Positions 21,629-32,741 of a stretch of DNA of 36,525 bases are shown here, piece after piece; the first letter of the stretch is position 1; the number at the start of each line of letters is the position of its first letter. Under the pieces are notes generated by a model. That model was not told the origin of the DNA, made no database searches, and was given only the letters and a program-made list of their open reading frames with translations. The position numbers were made by a program, and so were the translations under genes. The stretch is from Plantago elongata (Eukaryota > Streptophyta > Magnoliopsida > Lamiales > Plantaginaceae), in NCBI GenBank assembly GCA_036897095.1, contig JAYMSP010001080.1:1-36525 (forward strand). The letters run 5' to 3'.

Positions 21629-24600
21629 TCAGGTCATGCGGAATTGTTCACAATCCGGCACGCCATATCTAGTGAAGTTTGAGACGAGGCCATTAATCAT
21701 TTTTCCCACTGTTTGTTTAAATCCAGGCGAACCATTTCTCTCTTCAACAGTACCATCAGGGATCTTTCCATTGGCCAAGGTACCAACTGTAACACCTCCA
21801 GTGTATAATTGGCAAGCAGATAAGATATTGTGGCCACAAACACGGAAGTGACCAGATACAAGCTCCTCGAAATGCTGCACGCACGAGTAGACAAATCAGA
21901 GCATGGAAGTTACACAAATATACCAGAGCAATCTATCCTACACTTAGATGGCTCCAGCTATGATTTCAAAAGCCAGAACCCGAAGTTGAGCTGGTCATCC
22001 CAGAAAAAGTTGGATCAGTCGGCATGACATGTATCTAAATACTAATATTCCTATAAAATGGAGTATTAAATACTTGAATTATGCATTATCATCAGATATA
22101 ACTTCAAATGATGTCATAAAATAGATGGTATATTATAAATTTACAGTATCACTACAATAGATATAAATGATACCATGGAAAAAATACTAAGAAAATGTTA
22201 GATAGGCCACCCATGAAGTGGATGGGCTTCATCATTTACATGTATAATATTAATATATACATGCTTGCATATCAATATCATGTGTTTATGCAATAAAGAA
22301 CGCAGACAAAAGATTTGTGCAGATGCAACAACCCCTGCCCAACAATGGAAAAAACAGATGCACCAACAAGGCACCTTAGCATCTCGTTGTATAAGCTGAA
22401 AGTTGGATGTTTAAGTATATAATGTTTAGAACTGAAAGAGGGTAAATAAATAAAAAATTATGACTACATCTCCTATCAACACAATATCTGTGGAAAATGA
22501 ATCATAATTTGTAATCAGATATGTGGTTGGATTTTTCGTCATTTTTCTCAAGGATTACCTCCAGACAGAAAAATAAGCATGTTTCTATAACTTCACGAGT
22601 TATAGCAGTTCAGAATAACAACAGACGCAACGAGCTTAGAATAAATGATTACACGCAAACTTACAAAGTATTCATAAACCTAATATTAACGGGAAGAGCC
22701 AGCCAACTAACGCAAGTATTCAATCAAGATAGTAATTTGTTAAAAATTGTCCGGACAGTACTTTAGATGACGCCGCCAACTATTGGACATTTGGATGTAA
22801 AGGACAATTCAGTGACCTTGCAAAGCAAAAGTTCAGGGTGCAACTGCTCCTTGAACCAGGGAGGGTAGACACAGACTCTTACAACAACATTCTAACCAAG
22901 AAAATAAGAAAAAACGAATTGTACCTTTGGTGGCCTGCGGAGAGTGTACATCATAGTTTTCAATGATAGAACAAATGCATCCTCACTGTATTGCTTTGCT
23001 CTTTTCTTTCCTTCTTGTGTACCAGATTGACTCTCATACCCAGGCTCATTATAGTAAGGTTCAGCATTCAAAATTAAGGCTTGAATAGATACCAAAACCT
23101 GTAACATCGTTGATTTGTTCGGGGCCCATTTCTCACATCCCTTACCACTCCACGTGTTCAGAAGGCTAAGGCAAACTTTTCCACAATCATACAAATTCGG
23201 GTTTAACCTCAACCCACCAGAATAATAATAAACCATCTACATGCAACAGAAATAACAAGAATGAGAAAAAAGATGCCTGATCGAAAATATTTAAACAGAT
23301 ATAACAATATTTCTTGAATATACATACCGGCGGTACATCTGGATAGTTGGTGGGGAATAGGACATCGAAGACAAACAAACCATCATGGTATGGAGTACCC
23401 TGTGGTCCTACAATAACTGCTCTCAGGAGATCCATCCTGGATTCATAAACCCGTACATATATCGTACCTGATAAAACAGGGAGTGGAAGTAAGTGCATTT
23501 TTATGTACCCTATATGCAGAAGAAACAGAGCTCTAGAAACAATTCGTCCAGAAGAACGCCAAGAACCTCAAAAAGAAACTGCAACAGTGGAAAAATTAAT
23601 GTACCAGTTCGACCAGCCAGATACATAAACAAAACCATCTACTCAAAATCAAGTTGTGTGAAATTCACATATTGCAGTGCATCAGTAACAAGAAATCTTA
23701 AAACAACAAATAAGACCAATACATGTAATGTTGGATCTTATTAGATTTTGCCAGGGAAAAAGAAAAAAGAAGTTTGTTTGTGTTGGACTCTCCATCATCA
23801 ACCAGTCTTTATTATAATATTGTTATGTACGAGTACAATTTTATAAAAGTAAGATTAATCTAAAGTCTGATCCATCAGACAGGACTGTAGATATTATATG
23901 AAAAAATTGATAGGTAGCCATCAAAAGCGAAAGAATTTGGACCGCAAACATGGATATATGTTCATATACTGTTTTGCATAAAGGCATACAGACCTGGTAA
24001 ATCATTCTCCAATATCCTCCACTCATCCTGTACTTTCTTACTCCATGACCTAGGTGGCTACCAAGATACAAAAGACAGGAAAATTAGCAAATGTTCAAGC
24101 ATCGTTAAGGTGCAGGCTGTAAGGTGGAAATACAATGACGGAGAGTTACCTGTCGTCCCTGGAAACCCGAATTGGCATAGTGATGATCCGAAGGATCCTC
24201 GACAACATCAAAATTCTTGAATCCTTCATACCTCTTGGCAACAACTTCAAGCGCCTCCACTACTTTTTCCTTCACACCAGAGCTGGACTCCACACAAGGT
24301 GATGAACTAGAAGCATTGGCCTCATCTGTGCACTTCAAATGAGCTGGCACTGCAGATGAAGATGCAGGCACCTCTGAGTTCGCTACACCCTTTGGCATCC
24401 AAGAAACAGACGCCTCTACCCCAGGTGGTAAATCCACATTATCAAACTGCGCTTGCATAGTCGAATAATCATCGTCATCATCCTCGCCATAAAAGTATCC
24501 ATCATCATCACTATAGTTGTAGTCATCCTCATCCAGATCAAGAGGATCATCATCATCCTCATCGACAGCATTATCATCCTCATCCCCATCACAAGACATG

Positions 24601-25071
24601 GCCGTTTTATGATCCTCTAAGCTACCATTATTTACCTCATTCTGAACAGCAACCTGATGCATCAATGAGGAATATATTATAACGCAAATCACAAGAAAGG
24701 TGCAGCATAAACCGATGAAACTCACAAATTATACGCATAAACCGCAAAGATTGGTTTTTTACGTCCAATTTAACAATTCAAACAGTAAACCTCGCAGTAC
24801 CATACAGGCATACACAAATTAAGCCACGGAAACAACATATTGAAAACCCTAAACAAAAAAAGACCTTTCTTTTTGTGAATAAAAACCCTAAACAGAAAAA
24901 AAATTAAATTTTGATCGGACAACAGAAACTATAAAACCTAGAGAATTTTGATAAACCCTATACAGAAGGGGAAAAAAATCAATTGTTTGGTTTGGTTACC
25001 TGATCATGTACCACATCAGCAGCGTCTTTGATTGTGGTAGTGGGAACAGGTGGATCGATTTCGACCTCCAT
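21629..25071 (-). CDS. Large E2 ubiquitin-conjugating enzyme, UBC25/UBC26 (PFU) type
   Basis: Complete six-exon gene on the - strand: 25071-25000, 24653-24150, 24057-23994, 23467-23328, 23236-22925, 21874-21629. It totals 1338 nt, 445 aa plus stop, with all borders GT..AG and phases consistent. Start ATG 25071 gives MEVEIDPPVP and is the first ATG of the open frame. Residues 46-87 are extremely acidic with interspersed Tyr (DDDGYFYGEDDDDD). The UBC core begins near 196 (SWSKKVQDEW) and includes YVRVYESRMDLLRAVIVG, GTPYHDGLFVFDV, NYPDVPP, LNPNLYDCGKVCLSLLNTW and MMYTLRRPPK. Cys282 in GKVCLSLL is the expected thioester cysteine, and LNPN replaces the classical HPN. By family knowledge it takes ubiquitin from E1; relatives include UBC23, UBC24/PHO2 and animal UBE2O/BIRC6 cores. 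It is much shorter than PHO2, so UBC25/26-like is the best fit; the exact paralogue is unresolved. It is convergent with TPC1. Confidence 0.93.
21875..22924 (-). other. Last intron of the E2 gene
   Basis: 1050 bp with donor AAAG|GTACAA and acceptor GTGCAG|CATT. No transposon recognised. About 22790-22890 is less AT-rich than the rest, but gives no convincing alternative exon. Confidence 0.6.
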
Positions 25072-25251
25072 GAATACTGATTACACTACACAACACAGTA
25101 GATGAAGCGATTGAAGCAATGATATATAGATATAGAGTGATGCGATAGAAAGATACACCAGTGAGAGTGACGAGTAGTGATCACAATTGTATATAACGAC
25201 GACGACGACAAGGAGGAAAAGTTCAAATGTTGAAACCAAACAGGACCTAAA
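25072..25251 (-). promoter_or_regulatory. Proximal promoter / 5' UTR region of the E2 gene
   Basis: The 180 bp between the E2 start codon and the transposon end. Contains a short GTC/GAC trinucleotide run (25197-25210) and TATATA-like sequence near 25190 and 25125. No firm TATA box or initiator can be assigned by eye. Confidence 0.35.
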
Positions 25252-26175
25252 TAAAATACATAAGTATACCCAATATTCTTCGAAAATTGTATAGATGTAG
25301 CTTATATTCTTAAAATTACAATGATGTAACTTATATTCTTCAAAATTATGCACATTTGCTTCAATTATAGTGTGTCTATAACACTCTATGTACGCAGCTG
25401 GAATTACCTTTTTTTACATAAATAATTTAAACTCACTATTTATATAATAAATACATTAAGATTTTTATAAAAGTTAAAAGTTTATAACAAATATTTTGAT
25501 AGCTCCAAATAAAATTATTAAGGATTACTAAAATTGAATTTTTTGTAAAGGTACAAATTAATACGAAAAGTAAAAAAAATGAAGAAAATAATATTTTTTT
25601 TTCATAAAACTTATTGAAAATTAGTACAAATATATATGAATAGTAATTTCTAATAGGGTACAAATATTTTCCAAAAAATATCGGAATAACAATAATTCAT
25701 GCTAATATAAACTATTTTCAAAACCATATCTTCAACAATTTTGATACTTTTATTTTATATTTTTAGAAGTACTATTATAAATTTTGACAATATCACTACA
25801 ATAATTTTTTTATTTATATTAATATCTTTAAATTAGTAAAGAATTATGACTGTTTATATTTCTTTTAATTTTCACAAATTTAATTTCTTTTTTATTATAT
25901 TACAATTTCTTATTACATTTAACAATTTTAATTAATACTTTTCTTCTTTGTTCTTAAAATTAAATATGTATTATGAAATTGTAGCATTTATATGCTTACA
26001 AAAGTGAAGCCATTTGCATACATTGAGATTGTAATACACACACAATTATTTGAGCAAGTATGCATAGTGTTGAAAAACATAAGGTACGTACATCCATGCA
26101 CTTTCAGGAACATGGGGTACAATCGTGCAATTTTCGAAAAACATATGGTACATTTGTACATTTTACCCCTTATAA
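25252..26175. mobile_element. DNA transposon remnant with long inverted ends, upstream of the E2 gene
   Basis: About 140 bp at 25252-25392 is similar to the reverse complement of about 26020-26175. Shared blocks in order are TTCGAAAATTG, GATGTA, CTTAT.TT(C)TTCAA, TATGCA and AATTATAGTGTG / AATTGTGTGTG. Each end itself contains repeats of an ATATTCTT..GATGTA unit of about 30-35 bp. The interior is AT-rich and non-coding. The boundary lies about 180 bp before the E2 start codon, so it may form part of that promoter. No target duplication is seen. Confidence 0.6.
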
Positions 26176-26291
26176 ACACTATTGTACGGTCATAGGTCTA
26201 TAATCCCGAAAATCGGATTAAAAACACTTACAAAAAATATTTTTTTATACCATTATTATTTAGAGTTTCATTTTTATTAAATCTTCAAAAG

Positions 26292-26407
26292 GTCAGGGTT
26301 CGATTCCTGAAAATTATTGATTATATTATCTGATTTTGCAATGAATTGATAATAAATTTGTTCATACTAAATTATTATAATAGTAAATATTATATCTCAA
26401 TTAAAAA
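26292..26407 (+). mobile_element. tRNA-derived SINE (family B, 5'-truncated copy)
   Basis: Begins just before the B box (GGGTTCGATTCCTG at 26296-26309), then ATTGATTATATTATCTGA, an AT-rich body and A tail. Target duplications AAATCTTCAAAAG (26279-26291) and AAATCTCCAAAAG (26408-26420) differ at one base, showing it inserted in this shortened form. The tail is longer than in the copy at 34960. Confidence 0.75.
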
Positions 26408-26420
26408 AAATCTCCAAAAG

Positions 26421-27529
26421 TGAGTTAAAAACTTCTAAAAACATATATCTTAATCTGATTTTCAAGATTTTAATTTCATTTAAATCCCTTTGATTTTTAA
26501 AATACTTTATCGCCTCACTTTTTCGACTTCTTTTTCCACTTGGATGTAATTAGTTTGGACTAAAATGATATAGCATAAATTATCGGGATGCTAATGTAAT
26601 TAGAGGATCTGTTATGTGTACGGGGTGAAATTATCTTCTATCTAATTTATGCAAAGTATCTTGCAAATATGGTATCTAAATAATTTATTTGAAATTCTAC
26701 TATCAATAAATATATTTATATTGTTAATAATATGGCTATTTCTTAATATTGAAAACATCAAAGTCGTGAACACAAACATTTTGATTGATAATATCGAAAA
26801 TTTTAATAACAAGTTAGATCCGTCTATAAATAAATTATCTACAGGATCATAAAATTAAAATTTAATTAAAGCGTTGTAGTCTAGTGATAAACTGAGACAT
26901 CTTGTACTCAAGAGGTTACGAGTTCAATTCTCCAAAATTGGTGATTTATTATATCTCAAAAAAAATTTAAAAATTATGGTTGATTTCATTTTTTCTTTTG
27001 AAGTGAAATGTAAATTTTTTGAGGGACGATCTAATGCAGCATACGTGAATAACGTAATAGATTATAACTTGTTAATTCTACCAAATAATAATAATGGACA
27101 AAACATTCTGTAATTTCACATACTTATAACAAAAATCCCATATTGATATAATTGTTTCAAAAGTGACTAACAAGTGTTTTAATCGGTACCAACAATAGAA
27201 AATAACAAAAAGGTCAAAAAATGATAGTAAAAGTGCTAAAAAAAAAGTAAAAAAGCTTATGTAACCCTTATGATGAAATTTGCCCAGAAAATATCGTATG
27301 TAATCCCAAAGTGGTCTTTGACTCTTTACTGCCCTAAACTTTATTTCAGCCAAAAAATGCTAAGCTTACATCAAATCTGACACTCTACTTTAATATTTGA
27401 CAGGATTATTTGTATGATTCAATTTACGCATTAAAGGTTTTTTTAAATAAGCAAATTATATTATAAAATAATACAATTATTACTATCACCTTAGGTCCTT
27501 GCCTTAACTATGTTGATACGGTAATATGT
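26421..27529. other. AT-rich intergenic DNA
   Basis: Apart from the SINE at 26871-26962, nothing recognisable. Chance open frames only. Confidence 0.5.
26871..26962 (+). mobile_element. tRNA-derived SINE (family B, second copy)
   Basis: GTAGTCTAGTGATAAACTGA, then GAGACATCTTGTACTCAAGAGG and GAGTTCAATTCTCC, then GGTGATTTATTATATCTC and an A run. It aligns block by block with the copy at 34960-35099, including GAGACAT and GGTGATT.ATAT. The flanks AAAATTTAATTAAA and AAAATTTAAAAATTA could be a decayed target duplication but are low complexity. Diverged, so older. Confidence 0.7.
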
Positions 27530-28340
27530 CAAATCCCTTAATTGGATGTCTCGTGAACAGATCCTAAGACATTACGGTACTGGCCAAAGTGTGTAGAGAG
27601 TCGTGACAATAAGGAGATCCGGAGCTAAATGCTTCATCCAAAAAGAAGCATGTCAGATCGTCAACACATATGAAACTACAATCCGAACCTAAAGAGAAAC
27701 CAAGTGTAGCAGGCCATAGTGAAAATCATTGGGAGAATGCATAACCAGCTTCGAATACCCGTATCCGAACCATTCTCCTCGGACACTGCTCAGTGCAGGA
27801 GGACGAGAGTGTCCTCAACACTCCCATAAAATGACTAATCCAACCTTGAAATCCCAATTGGGAAATGGGTTATGTTTATACTATATTTCATGGGCCTAAT
27901 TAAGCCTTGTTGGCTCAATCTTAATCTTACAATTGGCACAATCTAAAGGTTCTACCCCTAAATGGGGAATAATCTCTATAAATGGTGCACACTTTACAAG
28001 GTAAATAAACAAGTCACTTTGATCTTCTCAACTTACCATATACTTATAACATTCATTATTATACATAGTCGATTATCAATCGCTCTCGAGTAAAGTCATA
28101 GGTTTCAAGGTTCTGAACCACCTCCCCCCCCCCCCCCCTAGATCACGTTGGCAAACTTGTGCAGGACCTTACATCCTTGTCTATGGATTCGGAGAAGACT
28201 TAGACCCTTGTTTTGATCCTCATCGTTTGGACATGGACTATTTCTAGGAATTGCTTGGCATACCCGAGGGTTAGGATTTTTACCTCAAAAAACTAAAACC
28301 ACCTTATAACTCCAACGATGTGAGGCTCAAACTCTGCACC
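27530..28340 (+). mobile_element. Probable LTR-retrotransposon LTR remnant
   Basis: Less AT-rich than its surroundings, with an LTR-like order: long unique region, CTCTATAAATGG (27972-27983) as a promoter box, then TCTTCTCAACTTACCATATAC and a C run (28122-28138), and near the end GGGTTAGGATTTTTACC, wording typical of plant LTR 3' regions. No TG..CA borders, primer-binding site or internal coding region could be fixed. It could be a solo or truncated LTR. Confidence 0.4.
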
Positions 28341-28919
28341 TACTGTATAAAACCCCGACTCCTTATATATTTATACATTTAAGATAATATAACTCGTCCC
28401 ACATTACACTCACTCTAGTATGTAATAATTGTTAATGTTTATATATTAATGCATGTAATGTTGTAATGTGTATACTAACCAAGTTTTTTGGCAGGTAAAA
28501 TTCAATAAGAGCGAATTGCACTGGCCCCTCCAATAAATTCTTTAATAACACTTTGGTTTCTCTAATTATAACAATAAGTACTGTAGGACATATTCAAGAA
28601 ATTAAAGTATATAAGTATATAATAGAGTAGTGGTGCGCGGAAGAGAATTTGTCGGAATGAGCGTGTGACAAAAAATTAAGGGCTAAAGGTTTCTTAGGAA
28701 TCTTTTTAAATACATTTATTGTATTATACGTTGCGTAAAATATCTTTCAAGGCACATGGAGAGATTTTCGGCTATACAAAACAAAACAAGAAAACCTTTT
28801 CTTCACTCCATTTTAACGTGAATTTTGGGTTTGTTTCAACACTCTGCGCCCTAATGGATTTCAAACAAACTCGCATGGCAATGAAGAAGCAGACTGCAAA
28901 TCGTGCAAAAAACAAATCA

Positions 28920-29292
28920 ACATGAGGGTTGGTTTGTTTCACCTCTCTCTTGATGATCATGTTTCGCATAAATTCCCGAAACCATACATGGATCCAGCTG
29001 ACGGTGCATTAAAATTGTGTGGGTCCCTTGTTCCTCTACATCAATAATTTTTACAAGGTCCAATTGATTCCGTAACATCCATACACCACCTGACATTCCA
29101 TCCGTAGGCGCAATCCGAAAGTCAGTAAAGCCCAGATGGAGTTATGGGGTAAGCATTACCCTCGGAAACATGTGTTTCTAGTATAAAGATGACATAAGGA
29201 TGATGTGATCTGACTAAATCATGAAAAATCATACGAAAACTTTTATTACCAGCGCCTTCACAATTCCAGGAAGCAACTTTCATTGTAGACAT
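28920..29292 (-). pseudogene. L1-type LINE ORF2 start: endonuclease domain (broken)
   Basis: From ATG 29292 the - strand reads MSTMKVASWNCEGAGNKSF, then DLVRSHHPYVIFILETHVSE, the classic start of plant L1 ORF2 apurinic-type endonuclease (WNC.G.G, ETH). After 57 codons it meets a stop. A one-base frame change recovers LTDFRIAPTDGMSGGVWML, then further endonuclease-like text to about 28920, where similarity ends. The reverse transcriptase that should follow is absent, so the 3' part has been lost. Confidence 0.8.
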
Positions 29293-30203
29293 ATGGAGAT
29301 GGTATTATGGTACGACATGAGTGAGTAATTAATTTTCCACCCCATCCATATCAAAATCACTTGTCGCAAAGCTTTTAGGCGCAACAAAAATTGATGAATT
29401 TGCTCCCATTTGCTTAGAATAAATATCTGCCAACTTGTCCTCTCATTGTCCTCCATCAACAAAATATGCATGTCCACCTGTATATCACAAAAGAGAGTTG
29501 GGATCGATCTCCATCACATCCACTTCCCGTTCCCCTCGGGTTGTTCTCAATATATTGGATAACACCTTAAATTGATAAATCTGGGTATGGATTACTGGAT
29601 TCTGAATCTAGTATACCACTAACATGTTGTTTTGAAAGTCTATTTCAAGTCTTCCGGACCGATCTCCATGTTGTGCTCCACAATTCTCCAAATTTAGTAA
29701 TTGTTCAATTAAATTCGACGAAGTAGTCTGGTTATTAACTTCATCTAGATTCAAAACTCTCGTCATTTGAATTCAGAGCTCTAATTGGTATATTAATAGC
29801 ACCAACGTGCTGAATTGGCTGCTTGGGTGGCGGAAGGGGGGGGGGGGATTCAGGCCCTTGGATGTTGGGCTTGGGCTATGTTGTTAGGGTTTACCCACCT
29901 AGGTAGGATTCAAGTACGAATCGAACTGGAACTAGAGTTTTTGGGCTCCTCCATTCACTGATTAGGACCTCCCGCTACTTGGGTTGATTGGCCAGGTGGT
30001 CAATTTGAACTTGAGCCAGGTTCAAATCTTGGGACTCCTTGGGCTTGGGTATTGCCTTGGTTTTGTTGTTGTCTGGTCTGGTTAGTGCTCTTGTCGAATT
30101 TCGGTCAGGGTTAAGGGTTTCGCCCTGATGTAAGGGGTTTCTTATCCCGATGAGTCACCACCATCCAATCTCTAAATTCTAAGTTTTTGGCTTTTTCCAT
30201 TAG

Positions 30204-31028
30204 CTAGTCTAAAGATGTATCATAATCTGCCTTTGAACTTGGTGATGGTTCAATACTTTGTTTGGTCGAGACATGTTCTCCCCCTACCACTATGGGTGGT
30301 GGGTTATTCTTTGCGCATTCACCTGTGGTATAGCCCACATGTCCACAATCATGGCACAATGAAGGAAGATTTGCGTACACCACTTGGTATAGCTTCCCGC
30401 ATATATAAATTCTCAATTCAAGAGGCTTGCTTGTTTCTACCTAAACACAAAATCTTACAAATATACGTTTCTTTGCATTAAAGGTATGGCCATTAATCTT
30501 GAGTGTTTTACATGTGCATGTAGCTATAGGGATTCGATAATTGATTCCCTAAGCATCTCCATTGACGGGTTGATGATGCACACCCAAGTAATGTCACTCT
30601 CTACGTTATCTATATCAACTCTAAAATTTCCCGTCTATGTTCATTTATACATGAAATTTCCTGTCAATTGCCAAGGGCCACCAATAAGGATCAATTCACG
30701 TTTCTCTTCGACCAATCCCTTAAGGCAATAAAAATAGTTGCCTAATTCCATGAATTATAAAAAAGTGCCCATGTAGTGACCACATTAATAATAGTTTAGA
30801 AAATAACATAGTGCAGTACCAAATGTACCATGACTTTTCTATAATTTTCATTAGAATGATGTTCGTCCATGGGTCTAACGTTAGCTGGTATAGGTCTTTG
30901 TCAAACTCAACTTGTGTGAACGTAATTTCTACCGTAGGCCCATTGATCTTCTTAGAGCTTGTGTCCGTGTTTTTCTTGTTGTCTACGTGAACATCACTAG
31001 GTTTCGGTGTAGACATATCTTTATCCAT
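30204..31028 (-). pseudogene. L1-type LINE ORF1 relic (DUF4283 and CCHC knuckle)
   Basis: From about 31028 the - strand encodes MDKDMSTPKPSDVHVDNKKN, then a DUF4283-like part in broken frames (ELILIGGPWQLTG, DITWVCIINPSMEML). It ends with KLYQVVYANLPSLCHDCGHVGYTTGEC, a gag-like zinc knuckle in which the histidine of C-x2-C-x4-H-x4-C is Tyr. Several stops and frame changes occur. It is followed 3' by the ORF2 relic, in the normal L1 order; 29293-30203 would be the ORF1 tail and spacer. Confidence 0.75.
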
Positions 31029-31344
31029 TTATGGCATCAGCTAATCTAGGTTTTTTCTATCTTCCTGTATGCGTCTAGATTGGTATCCATGGCGGATTCC
31101 TCACCAGCGGCTCTAGGTCGTTTTGGGAGACGAGGTCAGTTGTCATGACAACAAGGAAGAGAACTCAGATTAAGAACCGAGGAATTGAAAGTCTGGCTTA
31201 GAGGGTGACACAATGGCACCTAGGGGGACAACATCAACTATTCTAATTGTTTTTCTTATCTTTGAGATTCTTCTTACACCATATAACCAATCAAATAAAT
31301 TAAAGAGTATTCAATACATGACTTTGTCCTTTTACACATCACAT

Positions 31345-31347
<3 letters not shown>

Positions 31348-31424
<77 letters not shown>
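31348..31424. repeat. Compound microsatellite (CT)n(CA)n(TA)n
   Basis: About 22 CT units, then about 12 CA units, then a few TA. The longest microsatellite in the window and likely polymorphic. Confidence 0.97.
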
Positions 31425-31940
31425 ACCCTATAATTTTTTTAACATTATTCCAAACATCTTTTTTTGTAAGACCGTCCATTATGGACAGGCGTGAGAAGCT
31501 CCACAACCGTTTTTTACCACCCATCACAGTGGAGAAAAACGGTCGGGAGTCGCGGTTACAGAGCTACGATCAATTTTTTTTTATTGCCATAGTGGACTGT
31601 CTAACTCATTTCTAACTCAATTATTGTTTATCGACTAAATTTGTTAATTAACTACGTAGGAAACAACTTTTTTTTCCCTTTAAGCCCTGTGTTCTATTAG
31701 ATTTTAAGTTACTTTTTAAGCCCCATGAGTTCTTTTGATAAAAAGATCATTACGTAAACACACAACTTCTTAAACAAACTAACTTTTCAACTAGTTGAAT
31801 TAAGAAGCTAATCAAATTAATCCGTTAAAGAAAAAGCCACCAGCTAACCTTCAAGATACCAACTAGTTTTATGTAGCATAGGTAGAATCCAATGCCATGT
31901 TTTCCCATTTAAATTATGGTTAAAAAGTCCAAACAACTAA
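31425..31940. other. Intergenic, upstream of the 208-aa gene
   Basis: Contains a near-palindromic segment around 31470-31625 (GACCGTCCATTATGGACAGG, and later CATAGTGGACTGTC), suggesting a decayed inverted-repeat element. No gene. Confidence 0.4.
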
Positions 31941-32012
31941 AGGCGGGAGAAATTGCCACCATCTCCAATTTTGGCGGCACAAACACTACCGAATGGCGCC
32001 AATTTTCCCGCC
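31941..32012 (+). promoter_or_regulatory. Cluster of E2F-like sites upstream of the 208-aa gene
   Basis: Within 175 bp before the start codon lie GGCGGGAG (31942-31949), TTTTGGCGGC (31969-31978), TGGCGCCA (31994-32001) and TTTTCCCGCC (32003-32012). TTTCCCGC fits the plant E2F consensus TTTSSCGC, and TTTGGCGG is a near match. No TATA box is obvious at a fitting distance. Confidence 0.5.
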
Positions 32013-32114
32013 ATCTCCACCCTACAAAACCCCACACACCTTCTCCTTTCACTCCAAACAACCCATCCATCAACAACATCACTCAAACCCTAAATCCACT
32101 CAACAAATCCATCC

Positions 32115-32741
32115 ATGGTCACCGCATTGGGTCCCGGAAAGTTCTACGGCAGCAGCCTCCCTCGGCCCCGATTCTACGCTGCTACCCGGTTCAACGATGA
32201 CAGGGTCGATCCGCCTCCTCCGGTCAACGATGCCCTCATGTCGTGGGCCAACGAGGCTCACTGGTCCATGGGCGGCCTCAGCTTCACTCGCCACCGCTTA
32301 CAAGGCCGGATCGAAGGCAATGTGGAGAGACTCCGTGCTCAGATCGAGAAGACTGAGGAATCTAAGATCCAGAACGAGACTGTATTCAACAATCGGAAGG
32401 TAAAGGTGAAGAAAGGGGGCAAAATTCGGAAGAAGGTAGCTGGTACCGATACGCCTTCTCCTCCGCTGGCTCCGGTGGCGTTGAAGAGGAGGCGCGTGGT
32501 GGGATTGGTTGAGGAGGATGATGAGGAAGAGGAGGAGAGGGTGAGTGTGAAGAGGAAATTGGTGGATGATTTTGAGCGCGTGGCGAAGGAGAGTGGAATG
32601 GTGGCGCGTGAGAATGAGGATGATGATTCAGTTGCTCGTCGGACAAGGAGTAAGAGGGAGGAAGTGGGTAAAATTGTGAAGAGGAAATTGGTTAAAGCTG
32701 CTGCTACTGTTACTAGAAGCTCTCCGAGATTGGCTAAGTGA
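32115..32741 (+). CDS. Unrecognised 208-aa, probably nuclear protein (intronless)
   Basis: ATG at 32115 (context CATCCATGG, good for plants) to TGA at 32739-32741, one open frame, much richer in GC than its surroundings. The N-terminal half looks folded: FYGSSLPRPRFYAATRF, then ALMSWANEAHWSMGGLSF and a helical, charged stretch RLQGRIEGNVERLRAQIEK. The C-terminal half is low complexity, with alternating basic clusters (KVKVKKGGKIRKK, ALKRRRVV, RRTRSKRE, VKRKLVK) and an acidic run EEDDEEEEE, and ends SSPRLAK. The basic clusters suggest nuclear localisation. The two-part architecture and the E2F-like sites upstream suggest a cell-cycle or chromatin protein, but this is inference; I do not recognise a named family. 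It is unlikely to be a chance ORF, given its length, codon bias and clean start. Confidence 0.8.
   Translation: MVTALGPGKFYGSSLPRPRFYAATRFNDDRVDPPPPVNDALMSWANEAHWSMGGLSFTRHRLQGRIEGNVERLRAQIEKTEESKIQNETVFNNRKVKVKKGGKIRKKVAGTDTPSPPLAPVALKRRRVVGLVEEDDEEEEERVSVKRKLVDDFERVAKESGMVARENEDDDSVARRTRSKREEVGKIVKRKLVKAAATVTRSSPRLAK

Noticed and set aside
21697..22027. Additional frames over the last E2 exon
   Set aside because: They overlap the exon at 21629-21874 in other frames; only the frame with FEELVSGHFRV continues the E2 fold.
28719..28925. 68-codon + strand frame with a Lys/Arg-rich end (MKKQTANRAKNKST)
   Set aside because: Slight likeness to a histone H3 tail (KQTA) but no further match; overlaps the end of the LINE relic on the other strand.
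30215..30731. + strand frames of 88 and 81 codons
   Set aside because: Antisense to the LINE ORF1 relic.
31213..31425. 70-codon frame ending in Leu-Ser and Thr-His runs
   Set aside because: The end is the CT/CA microsatellite read as protein.
32386..32646. - strand 86-codon Pro/Ser/His-rich frame
   Set aside because: Antisense shadow of the acidic/basic coding region of the 208-aa gene.
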